The notes under the pieces are model-generated. The model worked only from the letters and a program-made list of their open reading frames with translations, searched no databases and had not been told where the DNA came from. Of a DNA stretch of 64,000 bases, positions 9,951 through 17,990 are shown one piece after another; within the stretch, counting starts at the first letter, position 1, and each line of letters begins with the position of its first letter. This DNA comes from Bacteroidaceae bacterium (lineage in GTDB: Bacteria; Bacteroidota; Bacteroidia; Bacteroidales; Bacteroidaceae): positions 1 through 64,000 of the forward strand of contig JAFVTT010000023.1 in the NCBI GenBank assembly GCA_017503065.1, written 5' to 3'. The translations under genes and the position numbers were made by a program.

Positions 9951-9988
9951 TGTTGTCGTATCAACAAAGTTCTGTTGATACGACAACA
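9951..9988. terminator. Inverted repeat between convergent genes
   Basis: A perfect 16-bp stem (left arm 9951-9966, right arm 9973-9988, core GTTGTCGTATCAACA) with a 6-nt loop. It sits between the ends of pyrH (plus) and the gene at 10030 (minus), so a bidirectional terminator is the simplest reading, although no long T-run follows. A weaker stem, AACGCCGTCT/AGATGGCGTT, lies just upstream at about 9899-9930. A further related half-motif, TTGTTGATAGTGCAACAA, begins at about 9993. Confidence 0.5.
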
Positions 9989-10029
9989 CTGCCTTGTTGA
10001 TAGTGCAACAAAACTTCATCATCACAGAT

Positions 10030-11940
10030 TCAATACGTCATCCTCACCTGCACGGAGATGTCCTGACGGGTGGGGGAGAGTATCTCTTGCAGGCCCGAGG
10101 AGATGCTGCTACGGTCAAGCATGTGCGTCAGTGCATACTTGGCCTCTATCATCCAGTGGGAGCGGGGGAAGGTGTAGCGGATGGTGGTGGCAAACCTGAG
10201 GCCGTGGCCGTAGTAGGAGGTGGAGGAGGTGCTGTTCCACAGGGAGGGCTCGTAGATGTAGATGCGTGTCAGGTAGTCGGGGGCATGGAAGTATCCTGCC
10301 ATCAAACCGAGACGTAGGGCATCCTCCTTCAGCATCCTGCCCTGTACGAGTTGGCTGAACCCGAAACCGGGTTCATTTGTAGGTGCCATGTGCACGAGGG
10401 CGGTGCTTTGCAGTTTCCATTTCCCCGAGGGGAGGCAGGTCCATTGTGCCTTCACACGGTGGCGGGGCAGTATGAGGTCGTTGGCCGCCTTGCGCTTCAT
10501 CTGGTAGCGCAGGGACAGGGTGTGCTTTCCCGAAACCTCGAACTTTCCTTCCAACATCAGTTCCTGACCGTTGCTGGACCTTGTCATGCCGTATCTGGGC
10601 CAGTAGTCGGCGAAGAAGTCGGCATAGGCGATGAGGCTGAACCTGTCCCATGGTCTGGCCTCTATGCGGAGCATTGCCCCTGTCTCGTTCTGCACCCTGG
10701 AATTCTCGCAGATGGCGGCTGCCTGAAAGGAGTAGAACCTATGGTCGTAGTACCGCCCCAATACCCCTATCTTCAGGTTCCTGTTCGCAAGCCATTGCAC
10801 ACGCCCCAGTGTGGCCATGCCTCCGTGCACGGTGCTGTATGCCACCTCTGCCGATGCCGTCCAGCGGTAATAACTGTAACCGCCATGCAGGCCTATGACT
10901 CCGAAGTTCTGCCCCTGAGGATACCACCGGCGGTATTTGTCGTTGCCTGGAGCGAGGGGACGGTCGAAGTGCTGCCAGTATCCTGTCGCACCGATGCTGA
11001 AGTGCCCGATGTCTGCCTGGAGGTGTGCTCCCACCAGGGCGGAGCGGGTGTTGTTCTTCTTTGCAATCTCCGTTTCCGTACGGTGATAACCGTTCTCCAC
11101 GATGGTCTTGGCGTTACCCTCTGCGTCCAGTGTGGCGTCTAAGGCGCGATACGAGGCAAACAGCGTTCCGCTCATGCTGAACTTAGGGCGCCTGCTCCAG
11201 TCTTCCTGCCTGCCCAAGGTTATGGCAATGCCGCGCAGGAAACCGCTTTCGGACATGCCGGTCATTGGACGCACGCCCTGACTGGTATTGCTCATCATAT
11301 TGCTCTTGCCGGTGGATGTTCCGCGGCTGACAACCAGTCCCTCGCCCCAACCGGCACGGTAGTCGCCGATGACGGCGGAGTGGACAATGCCCTTGTTGCG
11401 TATCATGGCATAGCCTCCGAAACTGTCGTAAAACCCTTCGCCCGGGTCCTTCTTGGCATGTGCGCCGATGTTCACATGGTCGCTCTCCAGCGAGTACCTG
11501 ACGCGGCTGTACAGAGGGTTGCCCCTGTACTTCCCCGTCTGGTAGCCTTTCCTGTAATATAAAGGTATGTCCATGCGGCTGTCCAAGGTGTTCTGCATAT
11601 TGCGGAACCAACCGTCCTTCCTTTTCTGGCGCCTTTCCGTGTGCCCCACGGTGAAGAACAACGGCAGCACCTGGCGTGTCTGGTAGTCAATGGCAGGAAT
11701 CAGTGCCAGTTCGCCCAAGGACTTCATGGGACCGTCCAGATGGACGTAGGCCTGTATGGCCTCTATCTGTGCTGGGGTGAGGAAGGGCAGCAGTGCCATC
11801 TCCCCGGGAGTGGCGGTGTTTATATCCATGGGGTGGGAGTGCAGCCATTCCAACTGCTCGAGATACTGTTGCCATGCCTCCTCGCCCATGCTCTCCTCGT
11901 CGTAGGTCAGCGACTGAACGAAATCGTCCCACGACATATT
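10030..11940 (-). CDS. Helix-hairpin-helix domain outer-membrane-type protein
   Basis: Starting from the ATG at 11940 (MSWDDFVQSL) the protein is 636 aa. Its N-terminal region carries ComEA-like helix-hairpin-helix motifs (DINTATPGEMALLPFLTP and a second SLGELALIPAI segment). The rest is rich in alternating aromatic and polar residues and ends in a beta-strand with a terminal aromatic (VQVRMTY), as in outer-membrane beta-barrels. Homologues known to me carry a signal peptide, but none follows this start. The same frame stays open upstream through tRNA-Leu to a GTG at 12162, and the residues coded upstream of the tRNA resemble a signal peptide; see findings. Function unknown. Confidence 0.7.
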   Translation of the reverse strand, partial: NMSWDDFVQSLTYDEESMGEEAWQQYLEQLEWLHSHPMDINTATPGEMALLPFLTPAQIEAIQAYVHLDGPMKSLGELALIPAIDYQTRQVLPLFFTVGHTERRQKRKDGWFRNMQNTLDSRMDIPLYYRKGYQTGKYRGNPLYSRVRYSLESDHVNIGAHAKKDPGEGFYDSFGGYAMIRNKGIVHSAVIGDYRAGWGEGLVVSRGTSTGKSNMMSNTSQGVRPMTGMSESGFLRGIAITLGRQEDWSRRPKFSMSGTLFASYRALDATLDAEGNAKTIVENGYHRTETEIAKKNNTRSALVGAHLQADIGHFSIGATGYWQHFDRPLAPGNDKYRRWYPQGQNFGVIGLHGGYSYYRWTASAEVAYSTVHGGMATLGRVQWLANRNLKIGVLGRYYDHRFYSFQAAAICENSRVQNETGAMLRIEARPWDRFSLIAYADFFADYWPRYGMTRSSNGQELMLEGKFEVSGKHTLSLRYQMKRKAANDLILPRHRVKAQWTCLPSGKWKLQSTALVHMAPTNEPGFGFSQLVQGRMLKEDALRLGLMAGYFHAPDYLTRIYIYEPSLWNSTSSTSYYGHGLRFATTIRYTFPRSHWMIEAKYALTHMLDRSSISSGLQEILSPTRQDISVQVRMTY

Positions 11941-11978
11941 TGTGTATGTCGCAGGACGATTGTCTTCTGACGTGTTTG

Positions 11979-12063
11979 TGCCCGGAACGGGACTCGAACC
12001 CGTACGACCGCAATGGTCAAGGGATTTTAAGTCCCTCGTGTCTACCAATTCCACCATCTGGGC
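11979..12063 (-). tRNA. tRNA-Leu (anticodon TAA)
   Basis: An 85-nt class II tRNA on the minus strand. The acceptor 5' strand GCCCAGA pairs with the 3' strand TCCGGGC apart from one A-C mismatch; the discriminator is A. The D-arm contains TGGAATTGGTAGACA, the anticodon stem-loop is AGGGA-CTTAAAA-TCCCT, a variable arm follows, and the T-arm is ACGGGTTCGAGTCCCGT. The anticodon TAA reads UUA and UUG leucine codons. CCA is not encoded. Confidence 0.96.
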
Positions 12064-12107
12064 GCAACTCGTGTCTGCATGGGAGGCAGAATGCCCCTCT
12101 GCGGATG

Positions 12108-12115
12108 CAAAGATA
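12108..12115 (-). promoter_or_regulatory. -7 promoter box upstream of tRNA-Leu
   Basis: The minus strand reads TATCTTTG, matching TAnnTTTG, about 45 nt upstream of the mature tRNA 5' end. It would provide a dedicated start for the tRNA and possibly for the downstream outer-membrane gene. No clear -33 element was found. Confidence 0.45.
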
Positions 12116-12175
12116 TGAAGAAATACCGAAACACAGAGTATGTTTAACGAAAAATGTTTCACATCCTTATGTGTT

Positions 12176-12769
12176 TTATTTGTTATGCGCTTCTTCCAGT
12201 GCCTTCCTGTAGCAGTCGCGGCATAGAGGTTCGTACTCGGTCTTCTCGCCGAGCAGCACCTGTTTGTCTACGTTGACAAGGCGGTGGCTTACGTATGCCA
12301 GTGCACCGCAACGTACACATATGGCGTGCACCTTGCTCACCTCGTCGGCGATGGCCAGCAGGCGCGGCATGGGACCGAAGGGTTCGCCCTTGAAGTCGAG
12401 GTCGAGACCTGCCACGATGACCCTGATGCCCTGGTAGGCAAGTTGGTTGCATACCTCCACTATGTGCTCGTCGAAGAATTGTGCCTCGTCTATGCCGATG
12501 ACATCGTTGCCCTGTGCCATGAGCAGGATGCTGGCGCTGGAGTCTATGGGAGTGCTGGGGATGCTGTTGCCTTCGTGGCTCACCACATCCTCGTCGCTGT
12601 ATCTGGTGTCCATGGCAGGCTTGAATATCTCCACCTTCTGCCTTGCGAACATGGCACGCTTCATGCGGCGGATAAGTTCTTCCGTCTTGCCAGAGAACAT
12701 GGATCCGCATATCACCTCTATGCGTCCCCGGCGCATCATCTCGCCGTTGCTGTTGGTTACATCTTTCAT
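12176..12769 (-). CDS. tdk: Thymidine kinase
   Basis: Salvage kinase converting thymidine to dTMP. From the ATG at 12769 ([10 protein letters not shown]) it is 197 aa. The P-loop is [14 protein letters not shown], the lasso and catalytic region includes GIDEAQFF, and a zinc site is formed by CVRCG and a later CRDC pair, as in type II thymidine kinases. A second ATG at 12739 is possible. A -7 promoter box lies only 5 nt upstream of the 12769 start. Confidence 0.94.
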   Translation of the reverse strand: MKDVTNSNGEMMRRGRIEVICGSMFSGKTEELIRRMKRAMFARQKVEIFKPAMDTRYSDEDVVSHEGNSIPSTPIDSSASILLMAQGNDVIGIDEAQFFDEHIVEVCNQLAYQGIRVIVAGLDLDFKGEPFGPMPRLLAIADEVSKVHAICVRCGALAYVSHRLVNVDKQVLLGEKTEYEPLCRDCYRKALEEAHNK

Positions 12770-12774
12770 GTGGG

Positions 12775-12782
12775 CAAAGGTA
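12775..12782 (-). promoter_or_regulatory. -7 promoter box for tdk
   Basis: The minus strand reads TACCTTTG, an exact TAnnTTTG match. Its downstream edge is 5 nt from the chosen tdk ATG at 12769, so transcription would begin at or next to the start codon, giving a leaderless mRNA unless translation begins at 12739. Confidence 0.55.
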
Positions 12783-12887
12783 CAAATTATATTAAAGGTA
12801 CGGCACGGATACACGGCAAATGCTTAATAAATATTAGCGAAAGGCAATTTTAGTCCTCGGCGGACACGGGAATTAAAATAATATGCT

Positions 12888-12895
12888 TAAATTTG
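12888..12895 (+). promoter_or_regulatory. -7 promoter box for rsmI
   Basis: TAAATTTG matches TAnnTTTG on the plus strand, 31 nt upstream of the rsmI start. It would drive the rsmI-lipoprotein-hflX-transporter-peptidase series. Confidence 0.5.
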
Positions 12896-12926
12896 TACAC
12901 ACAAAGAAATACTAATCCCGACATTG

Positions 12927-13691
12927 ATGGGAACATTATATTTGGTGCCGACACCGGTCGGCAATCTGGAGGACATCACGGCCCGTGCATTGAGGATTCT
13001 GCGCGAGTGCGACCTGATATTGGCTGAGGATACCCGTACCAGCGGTAACCTGTTGCGTCATTTCGACATTCACAAACCCATGGTGTCCTACCATAAGTTC
13101 AACGAGCATCAGACGGTCACCCGTGTGGTGGAGCGCCTTATGGGCGGAGAGACTATTGCCGTGGTCAGCGATGCCGGTACACCGGGAATCAGTGACCCAG
13201 GTTTCCTCGTTGCACGCGAAGCCGTGAAGGCCGGGGTGGAGGTGATAACGTTGCCCGGAGCCACGGCATTTGTTCCTGCTTTGGTGAGCAGCGGTCTGCC
13301 CTGCGACAGGTTTTGTTTCGAGGGTTTCCTGCCACAGAAGAAAGGACGGCAGACACGTATAGAGGCGTTGAAGAACGAATCCCGCACCATGATTTTCTAT
13401 GAAAGCCCCCACAGGGTGGTTAAGGCCCTGCAACAGTTTGCCGAGGCCTTTGGCGAGGAACGCCAGTGCAGTGCCTGCAGGGAGATAAGCAAGTTGCACG
13501 AAGAAAGCGTGCGGGGCACACTGGCCGAGGTGCTTGCCCACTTTATGGAAAACGAGCCTCGTGGCGAGTTCGTCATTGTCGTTGCCGGCAGGGATGAGGC
13601 CGATGTGCAGGAGGATAAACTTCAGGCTGAGCAAGGCTCGGAGTCGGGAAAGGAGAAACATTTCAGTAAATACAGAAACAAGCAATTATAG
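12927..13691 (+). CDS. rsmI: 16S rRNA (cytidine-1402-2'-O)-methyltransferase RsmI
   Basis: Methylates the 2'-hydroxyl of C1402 in 16S rRNA. The start is the ATG at 12927 (MGTLYLVPTPVGNLED). The tetrapyrrole-methylase fold is marked by LVPTPVGNL, LILAEDTRTSG, VVSDAGTPGISDPG and FEGFLPQKKG. At 254 aa it is longer than most RsmI proteins because of a charged C-terminal tail of about 25 residues. The coiled-coil lipoprotein follows after 16 nt. Confidence 0.95.
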   Translation: MGTLYLVPTPVGNLEDITARALRILRECDLILAEDTRTSGNLLRHFDIHKPMVSYHKFNEHQTVTRVVERLMGGETIAVVSDAGTPGISDPGFLVAREAVKAGVEVITLPGATAFVPALVSSGLPCDRFCFEGFLPQKKGRQTRIEALKNESRTMIFYESPHRVVKALQQFAEAFGEERQCSACREISKLHEESVRGTLAEVLAHFMENEPRGEFVIVVAGRDEADVQEDKLQAEQGSESGKEKHFSKYRNKQL

Positions 13692-13707
13692 GAATCAGAA
13701 TCAGATT

Positions 13708-14559
13708 ATGAAAAAGATTGTTATCATTGTGGCAGGTATCATCATGATGACTTCCTGCCAAAACCAGAACGCGAGTAATACACGCATGCAACAGCAGATA
13801 GATTCTCTGCAGACAATAGTTGATGGTAAGGATGCGGAACTGAATGACATTATAGCAACAATGACTGAGGTTCAGACAGGCATACGCCGCATAGCCGAGG
13901 CAGAGGGACGTGTCACTGTGGCCGACGGTAGCCAGGAGAGCGCTTCCAACCGTGAGATTATCCGCGACAACCTGGAATATATATGCGAGGCCATGCAACA
14001 GAACCGTGACCTTGTTGCCCAGTTGAGGGAGAAACTCAATGCCAGCCGTTTCAAGGGTGATAAGTTGAAGAACCTGGTGGACGGTTTGCAGACTCAGGTA
14101 GAGGCACAGAACCAGCGCATACAGGAACTGCAGGCTACTTTGGCAGAGAAGGATTCCACTATTCTTGTACAGATCGGACGTATTGATTCCTTGTCTCAGA
14201 GCGTGGCTTCGCTTACAGAGGTAAGTAAGGAACAGTCTGGTACATTGGCGCGTCAGGAAAAGCAAATCAATAATGCCTGGTTCGTTTATGGAACAAAGGC
14301 CGAACTCAAGGAACAGGGTATCCTGAAGGGTGGTGAGGTCCTGAAGGACAATGACTTCAATAAGGACTACTTCACAGAGATAGACATCCGCCACGTCAAG
14401 GACATAAAGACCTATAGCAAGTCCGCACGCCTGCTTACCACACATCCCGACGGCAGTTACGTCCTCGCCAAGGACGGCAACGGATACTACGAACTGCACA
14501 TCTCCAACCCCAGCCGTTTCTGGAGCGTAAGCAAGTACCTTGTGATGCTTGTCAAGTAA
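13708..14559 (+). CDS. Coiled-coil lipoprotein, 283 aa
   Basis: An exported lipoprotein: MKKIVIIVAGIIMMTSC forms a signal peptide with a lipobox ending in C17. Residues of about 25-190 are heptad-rich and predicted coiled coil (MQQQIDSLQTIVDGKDAEL and later segments). The C-terminal 90 residues are a compact domain with GTKAELKEQGILKGGEVLKD. The layout resembles the many cell-envelope lipoproteins of Bacteroidetes with no assigned function. It sits between rsmI and hflX, with 8 nt to hflX. Confidence 0.75.
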   Translation: MKKIVIIVAGIIMMTSCQNQNASNTRMQQQIDSLQTIVDGKDAELNDIIATMTEVQTGIRRIAEAEGRVTVADGSQESASNREIIRDNLEYICEAMQQNRDLVAQLREKLNASRFKGDKLKNLVDGLQTQVEAQNQRIQELQATLAEKDSTILVQIGRIDSLSQSVASLTEVSKEQSGTLARQEKQINNAWFVYGTKAELKEQGILKGGEVLKDNDFNKDYFTEIDIRHVKDIKTYSKSARLLTTHPDGSYVLAKDGNGYYELHISNPSRFWSVSKYLVMLVK

Positions 14560-14567
14560 AAATATAG

Positions 14568-15890
14568 ATGAAGACAACAAGAAGCAAATACTACAACGCC
14601 TCACGCTCAAGTCTTCCTTTCGAGGACGGCATGGGCAAGGTGGCGCATAGCGACTTCGTTGGCGAACAGGAGGAAACCGCCGTGCTGGTGGGTATCATCA
14701 CTCCGCAGCAGAACGAGCGCAAGACAACGGAATACTTGGACGAGTTGCAGTTCTTGGCCGAGACGGCCGGGGCACGCACTGTGAAGCGCTTCACCCAGCG
14801 CCTGAATGGACCGTCCAGCGTTACATATCTGGGTATAGGAAAGTTGCAGGAGATACGCGCATGGATAGAGGCGGAGGAAGATGCCGAACGATATGTGTCC
14901 ATGGTAATCTTCGATGATGAACTTTCCGCCAAGCAACTGCGTAACATCGAGAAGGAACTGAAGGTGAAGGTGCTGGACAGGACATCGCTGATTCTGGACA
15001 TCTTTGCCATGCGTGCCCAGACGGCCAATGCCAAGACCCAAGTGGAGTTGGCACAGTACCGCTACATGCTCCCCCGTCTGCAACGCCTGTGGACCCATCT
15101 GGAACGTCAGGGTGGTGGTTCCGGCAGCGGTGGTGGTAAGGGCTCGGTGGGCTTGCGTGGTCCCGGTGAGACACAGTTGGAAATGGACCGCCGTATCATC
15201 CTGAACCGCATGTCCCTGCTCAAGCAGCGTCTGGCCGAGATAGACAGGCAGAAGACCACGCAGCGTAGCAATCGCGGACGCATGATCCGTGTTGCCCTTG
15301 TGGGATACACCAACGTGGGCAAGTCCACGCTGATGAACCTTCTGTCCAAGAGCGAGGTGTTTGCAGAGAACAAACTGTTCGCCACCTTGGATACCACCGT
15401 GCGCAAGGTCATTGTGGACAACCTCCCGTTCCTCCTGTCCGACACTGTGGGATTCATACGCAAGTTGCCGCACGACCTTGTGGATTCCTTCAAGAGCACT
15501 TTGGACGAGGTGCGCGAAGCCGACCTGCTTCTGCATGTCGTGGACATCTCGCATCCCGAGTTCGAGGACCAGATAAAGGTAGTGGAAAAGACCTTGGCCG
15601 ACCTTGGTTGTGCAGAGAAACCCTCGATGATAATCTTCAACAAGGTGGATGCCTACCGCTGGGTGGAGAAGGATGAGGACGACCTCACCCCGGCCACACG
15701 CGAGAATGTCTCCTTGGACGATCTGATAAAGACTTGGATGACGCGCCTGTCCGGTGAGTGCCTGTTCATTTCTGCTATAGAGAAGACCGGTTACGACACG
15801 TTGCGTCAGGTACTCTACAACAAGGTGCGCGAACTGCATGTCCAGAAGTATCCCTATAACGATTTCCTGTTTGAACACTACGAGGAATAG
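14568..15890 (+). CDS. hflX: GTPase HflX
   Basis: Ribosome-associated GTPase that helps recycle stalled or stressed ribosomes. The 440-aa protein has the HflX N-terminal domain (GARTVKRFTQRLNGP, YLGIGKLQEIR), a glycine-rich linker at about residues 182-198, the signature GLRGPGETQLEMDRR, and the G domain with G1 GYTNVGKST, G3 DTVGF and G4 NKVD. The start lies 8 nt after the lipoprotein stop; the transporter gene follows 9 nt after its stop. Confidence 0.96.
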   Translation: MKTTRSKYYNASRSSLPFEDGMGKVAHSDFVGEQEETAVLVGIITPQQNERKTTEYLDELQFLAETAGARTVKRFTQRLNGPSSVTYLGIGKLQEIRAWIEAEEDAERYVSMVIFDDELSAKQLRNIEKELKVKVLDRTSLILDIFAMRAQTANAKTQVELAQYRYMLPRLQRLWTHLERQGGGSGSGGGKGSVGLRGPGETQLEMDRRIILNRMSLLKQRLAEIDRQKTTQRSNRGRMIRVALVGYTNVGKSTLMNLLSKSEVFAENKLFATLDTTVRKVIVDNLPFLLSDTVGFIRKLPHDLVDSFKSTLDEVREADLLLHVVDISHPEFEDQIKVVEKTLADLGCAEKPSMIIFNKVDAYRWVEKDEDDLTPATRENVSLDDLIKTWMTRLSGECLFISAIEKTGYDTLRQVLYNKVRELHVQKYPYNDFLFEHYEE

Positions 15891-15899
15891 TACATAGAT

Positions 15900-17063
15900 A
15901 TGCCAAAGACCAAGAAACATACACTGCCGCCTGAGGAACAGCAGACAGGGACATACGTCAGGAAGGATCATTCTTTCCTGGACGAGAAGATTACGTTTGA
16001 CCGTTTTGTCCGTGGCTTGCTGCTGGTCATGGGAGTTGTGGGCCTGTATTACCTGCTCGATGCCCTCAGCGGTGTCCTGTTGCCGTTTTTCGTGGCATGG
16101 CTGCTGGCCTATATGATGTATCCGCTGATTATATTCCTGGAGCAGAAGTGCCGCATACGCTACCGTCTGCTGAGTATAATGGTGGCCATTGTCGTGGTCT
16201 TCGGGGTACTTGCTGCTTTGATAGTGTTTACCGTACCGCCCGCGGTGCAACAGATGGTACGGCTTTCGGACGACCTGCTGCATTATGCCTCCACATATCT
16301 GTCGGGTACAGACATTCCGGAGCAGATAGAGTTCTTCCTGCGTCAGAACTTTGACCGCAATACCATAGTGCAGTTCTTCCGCCAGGACGAGGTTGTGGAT
16401 GCCATTCATGCAGCGGCAACGCAGGCTTGGGAATTCCTTTCGGGAACCATGAGCATTGTGTGGTTCTTCGTGGATGTGATGATGGTGCTTCTGTATCTGC
16501 TCTTTTTCCTTCTTGACTATGAGAAAGTGAACAAGAACTGGCTTATGGTTGTCCCCAAGGCGCATCGTGCCGTGGCGAACCACATAGCCTCCGATATCAA
16601 GCGCGAGATGAACGCATATTTCCGCGGGCAGGCCCTTGTGGCATTTCTTGTAGGTGTGCTGTTCAGCATAGGTTTCCTCATCACAGACTTCCCCATGGCC
16701 ATAGGTCTCGGGCTGTTCATCGGCCTGCTCAACATGGTGCCGTATGCACAGACCTTAGGTTTCATACCTGCCATAATATTGGCTCTCTTGAAGTCCAATG
16801 ACACGGGCCAGAGTTTTTGGCTTATATTACTCATGGCCATAGTGGTCTTCTGCGTAGTGCAGGCCATACAGGACCTTTTCCTCGTTCCCAAGATAATGGG
16901 CAAGGCGATGGGCCTGAAACCTGCCATCATACTGCTGGCCCTTTCGGTGTGGGGCTCGTTGTTGGGTATAATAGGCTTTATCATAGCATTGCCGATGACC
17001 ACGCTCGGGTGGGCCTATTACCAGCGCTTTGTGCTGAAGGAACCGGTGGAAGAAACGAAATAG
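15900..17063 (+). CDS. AI-2E family transporter-like membrane protein
   Basis: A 387-aa polytopic inner-membrane protein of the AI-2E/PerM (UPF0118) family. About eight hydrophobic segments are seen, arranged as two N-terminal pairs, a periplasmic or amphipathic middle, and a C-terminal group containing the family-typical GLFIGLLNMVPY and KIMGKAMGLKPAIILLAL. Family members have been implicated in autoinducer export or Na+/H+ exchange; the substrate here is unknown. It sits between hflX and the M15 peptidase with single-digit spacing. Confidence 0.88.
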   Translation: MPKTKKHTLPPEEQQTGTYVRKDHSFLDEKITFDRFVRGLLLVMGVVGLYYLLDALSGVLLPFFVAWLLAYMMYPLIIFLEQKCRIRYRLLSIMVAIVVVFGVLAALIVFTVPPAVQQMVRLSDDLLHYASTYLSGTDIPEQIEFFLRQNFDRNTIVQFFRQDEVVDAIHAAATQAWEFLSGTMSIVWFFVDVMMVLLYLLFFLLDYEKVNKNWLMVVPKAHRAVANHIASDIKREMNAYFRGQALVAFLVGVLFSIGFLITDFPMAIGLGLFIGLLNMVPYAQTLGFIPAIILALLKSNDTGQSFWLILLMAIVVFCVVQAIQDLFLVPKIMGKAMGLKPAIILLALSVWGSLLGIIGFIIALPMTTLGWAYYQRFVLKEPVEETK

Positions 17064-17064
17064 T

Positions 17065-17712
17065 ATGACTATGAGACGCTGTCTGCGATGTTTGCTGCCC
17101 ATACTGCTGTTGCTTATGCCGCTGGCGTCAGAAGGACAGGTATTCACCTCAGTGGAGGTGCCTGACAGCATCTGGGACAAGATGCAGGGACGTTCATATC
17201 CTCGGGGATGTGGCGTGCCGAGAGCAGAGTTGCGATTCCTGCAACTGTCGCATTACGACTTTGACGGGAACAGGCATGTGGGCCAGATGGTTTGTAACCG
17301 CCTCATCGCAGACGACCTGGTGTTCATATTCAGGAGACTCTATGAAGCCCGCTATCCGATAGCACGAATGCGACTCATTGACGAGTACAAGGCCGATGAC
17401 CTTCGCTCCATGGCCGACAACAATACATCCTGCTTCTGCTATCGCCCGGTGGCTGGCGGCAAGCAGTTGTCCAAGCATAGCCGCGGCATGGCAGTGGACA
17501 TAAATCCGCTATACAACCCTTGCCTCTATGTGCGTAGCGGACAGATACTTCCGCCAGAGGGCGAGGTCTATGCCCACAATCGTGACAAACGCAAGGACAT
17601 TCCCGGAAAGATAGATACTGCCGACCTGTGCTATCGCCTCTTTACTTCCAGAGGTTTCCGATGGGGTGGCAGTTGGCGAAGTCTGAAGGACTACCAGCAC
17701 TTTGAGAAGTGA
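17065..17712 (+). CDS. M15 family peptidoglycan peptidase
   Basis: A 215-aa exported protein with a signal peptide (about residues 1-24, LLPILLLLMPLASEGQ). The zinc site of the VanY/D-Ala-D-Ala or endolysin-type M15 fold is seen as SKHSRGMAVDINP (His and Asp ligands) and a final DYQHFEK (His ligand). It probably trims peptidoglycan cross-bridges or stem peptides in the periplasm. It starts 1 nt after the transporter stop and closes the rsmI-to-peptidase run. Confidence 0.85.
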   Translation: MTMRRCLRCLLPILLLLMPLASEGQVFTSVEVPDSIWDKMQGRSYPRGCGVPRAELRFLQLSHYDFDGNRHVGQMVCNRLIADDLVFIFRRLYEARYPIARMRLIDEYKADDLRSMADNNTSCFCYRPVAGGKQLSKHSRGMAVDINPLYNPCLYVRSGQILPPEGEVYAHNRDKRKDIPGKIDTADLCYRLFTSRGFRWGGSWRSLKDYQHFEK

Positions 17713-17713
17713 C

Positions 17714-17731
17714 AGGAAAACGGAAAGGTGA
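17714..17731 (+). repeat. 18-nt repeat abutting a stop codon
   Basis: AGGAAAACGGAAAGGTGA occurs here directly after the peptidase stop. An exact copy in reverse orientation lies at 62952..62969, directly after the typA stop. The same purine-rich unit is echoed after the RNase H gene (about 42160-42192). Each copy begins within a few bases of a stop codon. Confidence 0.6.
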
Positions 17732-17850
17732 AATCTGCGAGTAAGCGAGAGCAATCAAACTCGTTTGAATTGCCGAGCGGGAGCAGGTTCAAGACGACGA
17801 ACCAAAGGTCGACGTAAGTCAAGTCGGATTAAAACGGAAAACTATCGCCA

Positions 17851-17890
17851 ACTTTCTCCCCCGGTGGAGTCCCGAAGGGGAGGGGGTATG
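17851..17890 (+). repeat. Dispersed hairpin module, copy 1
   Basis: The module begins ACTTTCTCCCCC and ends GGGGAGGGGGTATG, with inner arms that can pair. A homologous copy lies on the minus strand at 62787..62835. The surrounding intergenic stretch 17713-17990 holds no gene. It also contains a near-palindrome, CAATCAAACTCGTTTGAATTG-like (about 17755-17775), and a 7-nt tandem ACCGCAA repeated three times near 17904-17925. Confidence 0.6.
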
Positions 17891-17990
17891 ATGTAAACTG
17901 GAAACCGCAAACCGCAAACCGCAAACAGTATATATATAATAAGGTATAGACGCATATAAACATATAAACCTAAATCCAAATATCACAACT

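Noticed and set aside
11979..12063. tRNA-Leu as an integration (att) site
   Set aside because: No integrase, direct repeat or mobile-element gene lies next to it; tdk and the outer-membrane gene flank it directly.
14607..16583. 658-codon frame opposite hflX and the transporter gene
   Set aside because: Spans two clear plus-strand genes and has no recognisable features.
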